This document shows, one piece after another, positions 10,608 through 22,681 of a DNA stretch of 64,000 bases. The stretch's first letter is position 1, and every line of letters starts with the position of its first letter. The notes beneath the pieces were generated by a model. That model was not told the origin of the DNA. It searched no databases and saw only the letters and a program-made list of their open reading frames with translations. The position numbers and the translations under genes are program-made. Origin of the DNA: Cryptomeria japonica (lineage: Eukaryota > Streptophyta > Pinopsida > Cupressales > Cupressaceae); contig NC_081410.1 in assembly GCF_030272615.1 (NCBI RefSeq), positions 228,256,915 to 228,320,914 on the forward strand, written 5' to 3'.

Positions 10608-12306
10608 AAAAAAACCCCTCTCCAAAAGTGAGAGATGCAATGAAAAAGGTACTAAATGTGACTAAGATGGACTCCAAGTGTCCCCCCAAGTACAGAATCG
10701 GTCACAAAGGTACAATGAATATCCTCCATAAGAGAGAGAGAATGGGGATAAGAATCCCCTCAATGTAGAAGTAGCTCCTATGCCAATGACAAATGCCTGA
10801 AGATAGAACATGACCCACTACCTACAAACAACGTTTCTCCCCTACGGAAGAAACCAATCCATTGGATATATGAAAAGCCACTCCCATAAAATGGAAGATG
10901 TAGGAATCCAAATCAAAATATATAGTGATGTCTCTAAAAACTACTCATGTTGCCAAGTCCTTGGATGATGAAGATGCCACAAACCAATTAGGTACATTCC
11001 CAATTACAATAAGTGACAAATAAGGAACCAATGGAAATTGATTTTGAACAAACTCCAAAGAAAAACATGATGTGACAACAATTGTGTTGTGGAGCTATCA
11101 TCAAATAAGAGAGATAAACCCTCAAATGTGTCCTCCAAATTTGAAATATGAGACTCCACAAACAATGAAGTAATGTCTGTCAAATAGGAATCCAAATCAT
11201 GAAGACAAATGAATGAATTATTCTACTTAACAGGTTTAAGAGTCTCAATCAATTAAGATAGCACAACTATCTTTGTTGGTGGACAAGGAGCAACTTGAGA
11301 TTTTAATGCACACTCAAGTAAGAGTTGAAAAGCATTATGTGAGAAATTAGGACACATTTTATGTCCACGCTTATTTCTCCCACAATGTTTATACCTAGAA
11401 CCCTTATACATGATTCACTCCTTGAGATAATCTCCGAAAATGATACAAAAACAAAAACCCTCAATACAAATAGAGAACTGATTTACATGTAGCTCAAAAA
11501 GGACAAGATTGATATCTTTGAGTATCTGATTAAAATTTTGTAGAAAAGGTCTTGAGATCTGAATAGAGGATTCTGAGAGCTTTTCAGCAATGTATGGATG
11601 TCGAAAAACAAAGTCCATATGTGCAAGATATGGCCTCGAAAGAATGAAAATAAAAGATAACTTTGGAGGGTTGGTACAAAAAATTGGTGCATGATCTAAT
11701 CAAACCACCTACTAAATAAGATTAGCATCAGAACCAACTTTTCAACGATATCTTGTTTTCCCAATTTTGACTCCATATGACAAAATTGTGGCAAAAAAAA
11801 CAACCACTGCTTTTTTAAGGCTTGGAGGGTTAAAAATAGAAAAACTCTACTAAATTTAGAGAAGTGCCCTTTTTAGAGATAATTTGCCAAAATAGGATGT
11901 TGATGTCAGCGGATAAGATATTGTGCAGGCTTGCAAGTACTTTTTCCTAGGATTTGACTTGCCCTTTGTTTAATTATAAAATTTCGACCCTTTTAAAGAG
12001 CACAAATTTTCAACAAATTTTAATTAAAATTTTTCTCATAGGATTTTTTTTTTGGTAGTCTTGCGTTTTTTTTAGTGATCATTTTTTTTATGTTGTTGGT
12101 ATAGTACAAATTTCTAACTTCATAAACATGTCTGTAAAAATTTTCACCAATTTGATAGGCTATCTTAGGATTTGTGGGTTTTCTAAGCGCAATGGTGATC
12201 TCCATTTTGTGCGAAAGGGCCTAGACTTTTTAGCTACCCCCAGAATTTATCTAGTAAAATTCCTTTATGAATGCAAAGTTTTAAAAAAAATTCATTAAAA
12301 TTGCAA
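10608..12306. other. Degenerate element interior, no gene
   Basis: This is probably the displaced interior of the antisense element whose LTR is at 1446-1906. Only short broken frames occur. A minus-strand CGRNKRGHKMC phrase around 11350-11395 resembles a damaged zinc knuckle but its spacing is wrong, so no domain is called. From about 11900 the sequence is A/T-rich and anonymous. Confidence 0.4.
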
Positions 12307-12747
12307 TGTTGGAGTAATTTAGGGCAATTGTCTAATTAGTTATTAATTAGGTCCTTTAATTTCTTTGTCACTTAAGCTAAACTTAGGTGCTTTATTTATC
12401 TAGGTGTTATGCTTTTTTAGTTTGAGTTCACTTAGAGTAAATTCTAGTTAACTTTTCTGGCTTGTAGTTGAGAATAATTTAACTCCTACTTTGCATTGAT
12501 TTAGTTATTCTAATTTTAGGATTATGGTATCTCTTGCTTTCTATAAAGCAAGTCATTGATTCATTGTAATTGTGCCTCTGATATTGTACCTATAATATTG
12601 TGTACCTTCAATATCAAATCTTCAATTCTTTTGTGCAATAATATAGAACTCTCTAAACCATATAATCTTTGTTTGGTCTCTTTTGTGTGACAAGTGTTTT
12701 TCTTGTAGATGATTCTTGGCCCCTATGGTTGATCATCAACTTTTACA
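12307..12747 (+). mobile_element. Copia-type LTR (441 bp), sense orientation
   Basis: It begins TGTTGGAGTAATTTAGG and ends TTTTACA, followed at once by a primer-binding site. It is an inverted, diverged counterpart of 1446-1906. No polypurine tract is evident on its left, so it reads as a 5' LTR. The downstream interior is too decayed to show proteins. Confidence 0.7.
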
Positions 12748-12761
12748 TGGTATCGGAGTGC
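12748..12761 (+). other. Primer-binding site, variant initiator-Met type
   Basis: TGGTATCGGAGTGC directly follows the LTR end and differs by one base from the TGGTATCAGAG core. Two further decayed copies of the same phrase follow within 70 bases (GTATTAGAGTGC and GGTATCAAAGC), so this leader has been locally duplicated. Confidence 0.65.
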
Positions 12762-13069
12762 AATCTTAGCTCTTACATAGTATTAGAGTGCAATCATGGC
12801 TTCTACATGGTATCAAAGCTTCAAATCTATCAAGTTCTTGTCCATAGAGATCCAACCTAAGGTGAAATTTTTGTGTACTTTGGGCTCAAATGGAGGTTGT
12901 CTTCGTATCCGCGTTGTCGAAAAACCCCAAAGATCAAATGTTGTTTCATCAAAATCTGAGCAGTTGAAAAATTGGGTCAAATTGTTGAGGGCATGCAAAT
13001 CGAGACAAACACTTAGGAGTTCTTGTTTTAGTTGTGCACCTATATTACCTTTTACGCAGCCAGTTTAGC

Positions 13070-13303
13070 TAGAGTTAAGTTTTATTTAGCTCCTCATACT
13101 TTCACTTTAGCTCTCCTAAATTTATCTCGGTGCTTTCTTTATAAGCACCTCATTGTACAATTGTAACTATCCTAAAATTTGGTATTCTTTGCTTTTGAGT
13201 AATATAACATTCATTTCTGCAACTCTTGTTTGTGGAAGATGTTCTTGTTTGTTGTTTGATCTTGCAGGCTTTTGTTGCAAAATTCAACATGGTATCAGAG
13301 TGC
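13070..13303 (+). mobile_element. Second LTR 3' end with primer-binding site
   Basis: The segment ends AAATTCAACA followed by TGGTATCAGAGTGC (13290-13303), a clean LTR/primer-binding junction. The upstream part is loosely similar to the 12307-12747 LTR. The left boundary is a guess. It suggests a related element inserted beside, or recombined with, the first. Confidence 0.5.
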
Positions 13304-16300
13304 AATCTTAGCTCCTACAATATATAGTTAGTGCTCCTATCTCAAATAACTAAAAGATTCAACCCCGCATTAGTATCATGTAGAACAAAGATAATCAGGA
13401 TTAATTTGTGAATTTACAAGAATAAAACACCATAATCAATGCTAGATCTAATTTTTCAAACAAACCCACATATTAGTAACCATAGATAAATAAGAACTTT
13501 CCACATGCAAACTTGTAATTGTCTTCATATTGAACACCCTAAATACAGTCTTATCATAGATTTACATACCACACATTTTAGTTAACATATAAAACCTATA
13601 AAACCATTTGAGTTGTAAAAGTGAAATCCACTTAAACATCCATACATTCACATTAAAATCTAACCATTTTAAATCAAGAGAAAACTACAACCCAACAAAA
13701 AAACCAAGTTGTCTAGGAGATTAAAATATATAAAACATATTAGATCCACAACTCATAAGGAGGTTAGTGGCTTATCTTCTTGTTCTTTCATGTAACCATG
13801 GGCTAAAACCATGAACCCAACATAAGCACTCCAATTTGTAGTTCAAATAGTCATGTTTCTCGATGTGACTAGGATGTCACAAGTATCCATTCGAAATGAA
13901 CACCTTCTCCTTGCACATGACCATAAGGTAAAGGAACAAAACCACCAAATAAGAAGATACACATATTATTAAATAAGAGATCCAAGTCACCAAAACATGA
14001 CCAACTCCATTAAGATCCATAATCATGAGCTTTCAATGCCCAACATAGAATTACCAATATCCATGGCTTCCTATCTCATAGATCTACAATAAAAATTTAA
14101 TTCATAGAACATTCATTGTAACCCCAAAAGCTTTCAACAACCTTTTATTCCTTCTAATAGATTACCACAAGCCTTCCAAGCAAGAAATGAAAAAATAGAG
14201 GAATACCCATAACCAATCAACCTTCAACTTTTATACCAAATGTTGAAAAATATATAAATTTAATACCAAAGATGTGAAATTCAATCTCTATCCAGGTAGA
14301 GGGGAAAAAGTGAACCACTTCGATAGGCAGATGAACACTAGTTAGGGACTCACTATTCAGCCTCTCCACTCGAGATGTGGTACAAAGTGTATGGCTATTT
14401 GGTTCCCCTTAGATGATATTTAATGTGTCATAGAGGTCTTTTGACACAACTCTATGACATTATATCTAAGGACACACATGCATGTCTTAAATGATAGCAC
14501 AACACGATGGCGTCCCATACAACCAAAGTCACAGAGTCCATACAGAAAATGGGCTATGATGGAGACATGTGTAAATGATAAAAATAAAGTAAATAATAGA
14601 GAAAAAAGTAAAGTATGGCTATCTGCAAAATAGTAGAGAGAAAAGAAAAGAGGCCTTACAACTGGTCCACACTTGAAGCCTCCAAATAGCTCCTCAAATC
14701 AACTTAGTAAATTACACACAAAGAAACCAGAGATGAAAGGTTGTGGCTATGTTTTAGAGGCCTTCCACAACAAAACCCCTTCTTTGGTGTTTCCACCTCC
14801 ATGGACAACCAAGATAGATAGATAGATAGAAAGATATTGGAAAATAATAGAGAAACATTACAACAAAGATAATTGATCATATGCTATGGAGATAATAAAA
14901 GAAAGAGGAAGAAGAAAACTCCCCTTCCACACCCAAAGTGAGAAGCTTTTCAGATGGAGAAGAAGAAGAAACCAGTCTTCCTCAGAGCACGATAACAAGG
15001 GTAATGTGAGAGAATCGAGTATGCAACAAAAGAGAACTTCAAGACGAGCGTAGATGCAATGAACTAGTAGAGTGATTGAATGCACGGCTAGAGAAATTGA
15101 ATGAGTGATTACAGAGTGGAAGATATGCATGTTGGGACAAAGGCAAATGTCGATGGCTGTGCACATAGGTGTTACAAGCATGTTCCAAGCATAGGCATAA
15201 TGCTCAAACAACAACCTTCAGACTATCAGATTTATGAGACGCTAGCACAGTGCGCTAGTATCTACTAGTCAAATGGTCAATATGGTTGGGAAAAGGACAA
15301 GGCAAAGGCCGACGGGGAAAGTGAGATGGACGAAAGGACAAGGCGGTTAGGAATATCTCCAATCAACATAAAGCAGAGGTGCTTTTGTAGCGTAGAATTA
15401 CATGGGGTATAATTTACAACACTATAATCCAATAATACAATTGAAGAATGAGATACAAGTATTGGACAACTACAACATGAAAATATAATACTTATATGTG
15501 AATCTGAAATTAAGTTGCCTTAATGTAGAAATATTGGATTGTGTCCTTCTTCTTAATGGTGCTAAAAATCAGCCTTAATTTCATTCTTTTTAACACTACC
15601 TTATGTGAACTTATAACAACAATAAATAAAGAATATCACCACCATAAAATATAAGAAAAGAGGAAAAAATTAGTGACATAAGAATATCATGTAGCACAAG
15701 ACTTACATGGAGAAACCCTTAAGGGAAAAATTCCACCAAGAAGATAGGTCAAGTATGCATTATCAACAAATAAATGTGATTACACTATATTCACTTTCAT
15801 TATCCTCTTTGCCTCCAACATGACAGCACCTATGTACCTTTGAACAACCTCCTTATGCCTCCCACCTATCCTTGTTCCTACAGAGTAAAGCTACATTCAA
15901 TTTTTTCTCCTAAATTCTACATCTAAAGACCTAAATTTGTAGAATGACAAGAGCTCCAAAACCACCAAACTAGGTGTTTGAAGAAAGTTTCTTCATTCCA
16001 AACAACCCCAACCCTTGGATTTCCTCCACCAAAGTTGAAAGGACATTAGTTTTGGCTCCAATACTTTCCCTCCAACTCTTGTGCCCAAATATGGTTCATA
16101 TAAACAATTACATTAAATGCAATAAATAACGAAATACCAAGAGACACATGCTGCCTCTTCCAAGTGACCACTTGGAGAAGACCAAATTTCACTCATTTTC
16201 CCACTTCCCATGTCATTAATTATCCCAGTCTAGGTATCTACATGTGGGAAAAATAATATTAAATAATTGTGTTCACAACTCACCTTTATCATTGCTAGTA

Positions 16301-16734
16301 GAACCCATCATCCCTTATGAATGTATTGCAAACAATAGTTAAAATAAATATTACAAAATATTTTTCCAATACACCCTAAGTGCCTTAGGACACTTTCCAA
16401 GGATGTTGGAACTATGCAATATGACATATGATTTACAAAGTAGATAACACCTTAATCCTAACACCCATGCCATTTTCATGCTTGCAAATTTGAACCTTGA
16501 AATTTTAAACTCAGATTTCAAATCTTGCTACCCTTTTCCTATTAGCTATTATGAGTTGACTAAAGTGAAAATAAGGGAAAGTGTGATTTTAATTTTTCTC
16601 TCTTTTTTACTCTATTTGATTTGTATGTGAAAGAATGCTCTCTTATGAACAAATACTTATACTCCTTTAGTAAAGCCACTAGGTAAGCTAGATTTTAGAT
16701 ATGTGATTCATGCCCTATTTTTCTAGTATTATGA
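13304..16734. other. Anonymous old repeat DNA, no gene supported
   Basis: No convincing coding region is seen on either strand; the longest frame (minus, 14858-15214) has hydrophobic low-complexity composition and no recognisable motif. A (GATA)n-like run lies at 14813-14832. Phrases such as GGAGAAACCCTTAAGGGAAAAA near 15707 resemble conserved LTR phrases elsewhere but no element ends can be set. Confidence 0.5.
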
Positions 16735-17058
16735 CAAGTTAATTCTCAACATTTACAACAACAATTTCCTCACCAACTCTCAAAATTAAATAGTGATTTA
16801 TTATTTTATTTGGTCTGAACATAAAATTCTTTATTTATTATTGTTATTTATGTAATATACCTTATTATATTTATGTGAGTTGATATTCTCTCTTGCTCCA
16901 ATTCCATACACACTTGTAGAGATCACTTATACACTTTATGTAAGTAAACTAGATAGTATCATAACTAGATTTTTGATTATCCAACAATCATTCAACTCAA
17001 CAAACCTTAATTTTATAGTACTATGACAAATTAATTCTCAACATTTACAACAACAGTT
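16735..17058. repeat. AT-rich satellite-like repeat, left block
   Basis: ATTATGACAAGTTAATTCTC at about 16730 recurs as ACTATGACAAATTAATTCTC at about 17021, giving a period near 290 bp. The same phrases (CATAAAATTCTTTATTTATT, CAACAATTTCCTCA, TTAAAACTAAATA) return in 25795-26640, 42510-43137 and 44926-45480. This is the left outcrop of one repeat field cut apart by insertions. Confidence 0.65.
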
Positions 17059-19053
17059 TTCTTGAATGAAGGAACGAGAGGTGGGAGAGGCACTAGGGTT
17101 TCTCCTAAATTGGGTGTATTTGATCCTAATAAAGACAATGATGAAAATGGAGCGAATGCACTCTAGCTTTACCCCTCTTGGTGGGTGTTTTTCGACATTT
17201 CCTTATTGCACAAAAGGGTTTCATGGCTTTCTGGGCTTTGGTGTTTAGTTTTGAGCCTTCCAATGGCATGGGGTTTGTTGGTGTTCCCATGGGCTTTTGG
17301 TTGGGGTTTGAAGAATTGTTTTGGACCTTTATCATTGTATTTGCTTTGGCCCTCCCTTTATGTCCCTATTTGGTTTAGTTGTTGCACTTAAGAAGGTTGT
17401 TTCTTTCACTTATGTTAGCTTGATGAACCATTTTTCTTCACTAGGGAGGCCTTTACCTTGTTGATGATTGGCTTGGCTTCTTTGGAGGTCATCTTTTGCT
17501 TGATGCTTGTTGTTGGTGTTTCCTCTATGCATTGCATGAGGATTTATGGTTTGGCTCAAAGTGGTTTCAGAGACCCTTTTTTGCTCTGGCAAAAGGGTTT
17601 TGTTTTGATGAGCCCTTGTTTGTCTTCTTCTTGATGCTTTCAAAGGTGATAGGTTTTTCATCTCTAATGAAGTTCCTGCTTCTTTTGGTGCTATTATTAT
17701 ACCTTGATTATGTTGAGAGTAATACTTTTGTGTGTATTATTCAAATTCTTGAAGAGAAAATAACCTTTCAGAAGGAATAGCACAGGGAACCAGACATTCT
17801 CTCTTATAGACGATCCAATAGTTTTTTGGGGGTCAATGATTAATGAACTTGAATCTTGTTATATCTCAGTGAATTAGTAGAGACACACCTACCTGAAACA
17901 TTGTGTTCTTTCATTAATTTTTTTTCCTATGTAGACCTTACAATGGTATTTTGTAGTGGTGCTCAGGATAATGTTGGCTCCTTTTAACGATATTATCCAA
18001 TATCCACACAGTTAATACTATCCTTGTTCATACAGATTTCCATTTGCTTCCCAAAATTATAAAATATGAATAATTTTTCCATTTGTATGAGCTCTCATGG
18101 GTTAATTATATTTGAAGGTGAAATGAAGCCCATTGATTAATTTTGTGGAAGCGTGAATGAGCTCTTAGTATAATATGGAAGTTGTGTTTAACATCTTTAT
18201 AGAATGTTAGGCCATTGAAATATGTAACATAGATCTTTCAACTATATGAACCTTTATTTCTTATAGAAAATCATCTAAAGATTTCACAAATATTAGTTCA
18301 CTATATTGTTACCCAACTAGTTGGTGCTTAACAAATGATTTAAGTAACAAAAATTTAGAATTGTCATGTTGTTAAATTGTCATTCTAAGTAAACTAATGG
18401 ATCAAGTTACAGAAAAATCTTCTCATATGTGTTTGAGTTATTTTTCAAAGGTTTTCTAGGTTTTCTTCTCTGTTGTTTCCTCTTTCCAAAATATAAAGAA
18501 TTTTTAAATTTGGGCAAGGGGGTTAAAAGTTATAACCATTGAATGTTGCACTTTTTTGCTGCAATCTGTAGATTGAAACTACTAGTGATTCATATAATGC
18601 ATGAGTTTGATAATAAGTCATTATTATTTATAAAGATATGAGAAGGAGTGCAAATTATCATGGTTACAATCCTTTGTCAAGGGATAACTTACTACCAATT
18701 GAGTAATGAGAGGAAGGAAGACCCTATGTTCCCTATATCATCAAGTAGGAAATGGTTATAGGGAGGTATATTGTGCGGTGGATTTACTTACTCAATGAAT
18801 AATAATAAAATATTATTACCTTAAAACATACTTTCATTCAATTAAGGATTGAATCTTGGGTACACCCTTGTCTTCTAGATATGATTTTATTTATTTTGTT
18901 GAATGTCAAGTTATCATAGTGAGATTTTTGAGACATTTTATGTTGTAAACACATAATAATGTTGACTTATTTCATACATGTGTTTCTTGAGTTGGTTTAA
19001 CTCACTTCCAAAATATGTTGTCAAAGGCAATATCCCTAGATATATGTTGCATG
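17059..19053 (+). mobile_element. Probable degenerate LINE-like insertion, 5' part
   Basis: It interrupts the AT-rich repeat field, whose phrase CAACAGTTTTC stops at 17058 and resumes near 25785. Small plus-strand frames (for example 17066-17248) show no diagnostic domain. Its partner piece 24693-25794 has a LINE-like 3' end with an A-rich tail, hence the call. It hosts the copia insertion at 19054. The assignment rests mainly on position and the tail. Confidence 0.35.
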
Positions 19054-19757
19054 TGCAAGGAAGCAAAGGTGTGCGGAAACACTTCCTACGCTAATCTTGA
19101 GAGGACGATTATGCAAATTTCAACATAACTATCACAGAGATCACAAGAAGCACATAGAGTAGAAATAAAACAACAAACACATAGCACAATGATTACCATG
19201 GGGAAAACCCATACGGGTGAAAAACCCCACACTCTAAAACCTGCATAGTATATTAACAAATCAACAAGAGATTACAATACACTTGCAATGCAAGTTCTTA
19301 CAAGAGCATCACCTCAACTCAAGCTCGAAGAGACTTCACTAGCATCCTTCTAGCACCCAGACTTGCAAACCAAAACTCCATGATACAAACTCCTCTCCAA
19401 GCCCTCATTATATAGGAATTTTACAACTTGGAAACCATTTGTGGTTTTACAATACCATGGGCAAAACCTCCATGACATGTGTTGCCCACCCTTGACATTT
19501 GTTTTTCCAAGATAAGAAAACTAGGTTAAAAGTAGTTACTCATGTCCAAACTCTTATCCCCTATTTTTGACCCTCATAACCAACATGAAATGTGTCATAT
19601 AATCTCTAAAAATGGCCCTCCTATATTATACTATGGACAAGGCATCTTTTAACAACTCTTATACCTTTTTCCAAGGCACCGACACATGGGAAACCTCCCA
19701 ACTACATTTGGAACAATTTACTAAATATTGCAAGGTTGAGACACATGTATCTCAACA
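19054..19757 (-). repeat. 3' LTR of the Tork-type element
   Basis: In element orientation it begins TGTTGAGATACATGTG and ends CTTCCTTGCA. It matches 23989-24692 base for base in length. The phrase ATGGGTTTTCCCC inside is common in plant copia LTRs. Confidence 0.92.
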
Positions 19758-19771
19758 TTCTCCCACTTGTC
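19758..19771 (-). other. Polypurine tract of the Tork-type element
   Basis: On the minus strand AAGTGGGAGAA lies directly upstream of the 3' LTR, the expected site for plus-strand DNA priming. Confidence 0.8.
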
Positions 19772-19812
19772 GAATACCTTGCAAGAGTCAGGGGATCCAT
19801 ATTACCATGGAC

Positions 19813-22681
19813 TCAATAGTCAAGGGCCAAGAGGCCCATAGACTCCGAACACCATCTAAACTTCTCTATGCTCACGAGCTTAGTTAATGAATCAGCAATA
19901 TTCACCAAAGTTTCTACCTTCTCCAGCTTCACCCTGCCATCCTCAACCATATCTCTCACAAAATGATATTGTACATCAATGTGTTTGGTCCTGGCATGAA
20001 AAGTTGGGTTCTTCGCTAGGCAGATTGCACTCTGACTGTCACTATAAATTGTCACTGCACCCTGTTTAAACTCTATATTTGAACACAATCTCTTAAGCCA
20101 AATGGCTTCTTTGCAAGCATGAGTAGCTGCCATATACTCTGCCTCTATAGTGGACAAAGCGACCACAGCTTGTCGCTTGCTCATCCAACTAATTGCACCA
20201 CCAAATAATGTAAACACATATGCATTGGTGGATCTTCTTCTATCAACATCACCTGCCCAGTCTGAATCCACAAAGCCTCTAATATCCAAGGAATGTTCAT
20301 TTCATGTTCCATGAAAACATATAGAGTACTCTGAGGTACCCTACAAGTATCTAAAAACTCTTTTTATTGCATCCCAATGTGCTCTTCCTGGATTAGACAT
20401 GTAATGAGAAAGTACTCCCACTGCTTGGGCAATATCTGGTCTTGTACAAACCATAGCATACATCAAACTTCCAACAACACTTTGGTATGGTACTCGACTC
20501 ATCTCTTCCATCTCCAATGGGGATGAAGGACACTGTGAACTAGAAAGCTTTGTTCCCATTGTAACAGGAACACTCAATGGTCTAGAATCTTACATATTAA
20601 ATCTTCTCAGAATAGTACCAACATACTTACTCTGGCCTAGCCAAAGCTTTTTGTTTTGTCTATCTCTTACAATCTCCATTCCCAGAATGTGTCTTGCTGC
20701 ACCAAGATCTTTCATATCAAATTTTGCCGAGAGTTGAGATTTTAATTCTGCAATCAAACCTTTTCCTTTCCCAATAAACAACATGTCATCAACATACAAG
20801 GCAATAACCAGGAAATGATCACCATCAGATTTGAAATATATACAATGATCAGATTTAGACCGCACAAACCCCAAACTCAATACATATGTATCAAACTTCT
20901 GGTACCACATCCTAGGACTTTGTTTTAAACCATACAAGGATTTCTTCAACTTACAGACCAAATTACTTTTACCTTTTACCACATAGTTCTCTGGCTGTGT
21001 CATATTTTCTTCCTCCAAATCTCCATGAAGGAAAGCAGTTTTTACATCCATTTGTTCAACCTCTAGATCATAAGTTGCTGCAATAGAAAGTAAGAAACGA
21101 ATGGATGTCATTTTGGCTACAGGAGAAAAAATCTCACCATAATCTACTCCCTCAACCTGGGAGTAACCTTTTGCAACCAAACGTGCTTTGTACTTCTCTA
21201 TTCTTCCATCTGAAACTATCTTCCTTTTGAACACCCATTTGCAACCAACGGGCTTTCATCCTTTAGGCAATGGTACAAGGTCCCATGTGTCATTATTCTT
21301 AAGAGATGCCATCTCTTCATCCATGGAAATTTTCCAAGACTCTGAATCATTCATACCAAGAGCCTCTTCTACAGATTTCAGTTCATCAATATTAGCATTC
21401 AAAGCAAATATGCATCTCCAATCATCAGGAGAATATCCATACCTTTCAGGTGGTTTTCTTTGTCTAGTAGACCTTCGAACAAGTTCAGGTTCAGGTTCAG
21501 GTTCTTCTTCTTCCTCTAATGATTCAGAACTTGTAGAGCTCTCATCAACTTCCTGTCTTTCTATGGGCCTCAATTCAACTTTTTTAGATGTAGCAGGCAG
21601 TTGAATCACATCTTTCTTTTCTTCCTTTTGTTCTGGCTGCACTGTAATAGAAGAAGACTTAGTTTCTCTAAAAATAACACTTCTGGAATAAAATACCTTT
21701 TGTGCAACAGGATCCCAAAGCTTGTATCCTTTCACACTATAATTGTATCCAATGAATATACATTTAACAACTTTGTTATCCAATTTTGTCTGCTTCTCCT
21801 TTGGCACATGAGCATATGCCTCACAACCAAAAACTCTCAAATGACTAAGTGAAGGCTTGTGGCTCGACCATGCTTCCATTGGTGTTTTATCAACAAGAGC
21901 TGATGTAGGAGACCTATTTATCAGGTAGCAGGTAGTGGCTATAGCTTCAGCCCAGAACTTTTGTTCTAGACCAGCACCACTTAGCATACTCCTAGCCTTC
22001 TCCACCAAGGTCATGTTCATTCTTTCTGCAACTCCATTCTGTTGTGGAGAATACAGAGTTGTCTTCTGTCTCTTAATACCACAATCTTTACAAAATGTGT
22101 CAAAATCATTGGAGCAATATTCACCGCCATTATATGTCCTTAAACATTTTATTTTCTTTCTAGTCTGCAACTCAACCATTGCTTTAAATTCTTTGAAACG
22201 ACTAAAAAACTTCAACTTTACTCTTAAGAAAATAAACCCATGTTCTTCTACTGAAATCATCAATGAAAGAAACATAATAAACTGATTTACCAATAGAAGA
22301 AACATCAACTGGACCAAATACATCTGAATGGATTAGATCCAAAACACTTGAAGACTTATAAGAACTGGAGTAAAACTGAATGCGGTTTTGTTTTCCATAA
22401 ATACAATGCTCACAAAAATCAAATTCAAGATTGAAATCATTCAACCCATTAACAAGGTTCTTATTTTTCAAAGTTCGTAGACCCTTCTCGCCTATGTGAC
22501 CGAGTGTCAAGTGCCACAACATTGTCTTCTCTGCAGACAACTTTGATTCGGTAGACAGAGCACCCTTGGGTACCCAAAAACCATGACCATCTGTTGAAAG
22601 AAACACCCTCTCCTTTTCCAACATAGTCTTTATCACATTCTTATCAGAAGTGCTATTGCACTCAACTATGCATGCATCAAG
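19813..22681 (-). pseudogene. Copia pol: integrase, reverse transcriptase, RNase H (broken)
   Basis: In order on the minus strand: a GAG-pre-integrase domain (HLTLGHIGEKG), the integrase core, an RT with the LYVDDM active site and [15 protein letters not shown], and a C-terminal RNase H starting near DSDWAGD and ending near 19813. Breaks: one extra T in a run at 22204-22209 (frameshift), TGA 21256-21258, TAA 20590-20592, TAG 20341-20343 and TGA 20302-20304. The integrase DDE set is also damaged: the first Asp (HSDVFGP) and the Glu (NGVAER) are present, but the second Asp position reads Tyr (RTYNGGEY). It once copied and integrated the element; this copy cannot. Confidence 0.92.

Noticed and set aside
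11349-11396. Zinc-knuckle-like phrase on minus strand
   Set aside because: Spacing does not fit CX2CX4HX4C, so no gag domain is claimed.
14858-15214. 118-codon minus-strand ORF
   Set aside because: No recognisable domain, no start context or neighbour support; low-complexity hydrophobic composition.
21188-22285. Plus-strand ORFs of 83-138 codons opposite the copia pol
   Set aside because: They are antisense shadows of integrase and RT coding sequence.
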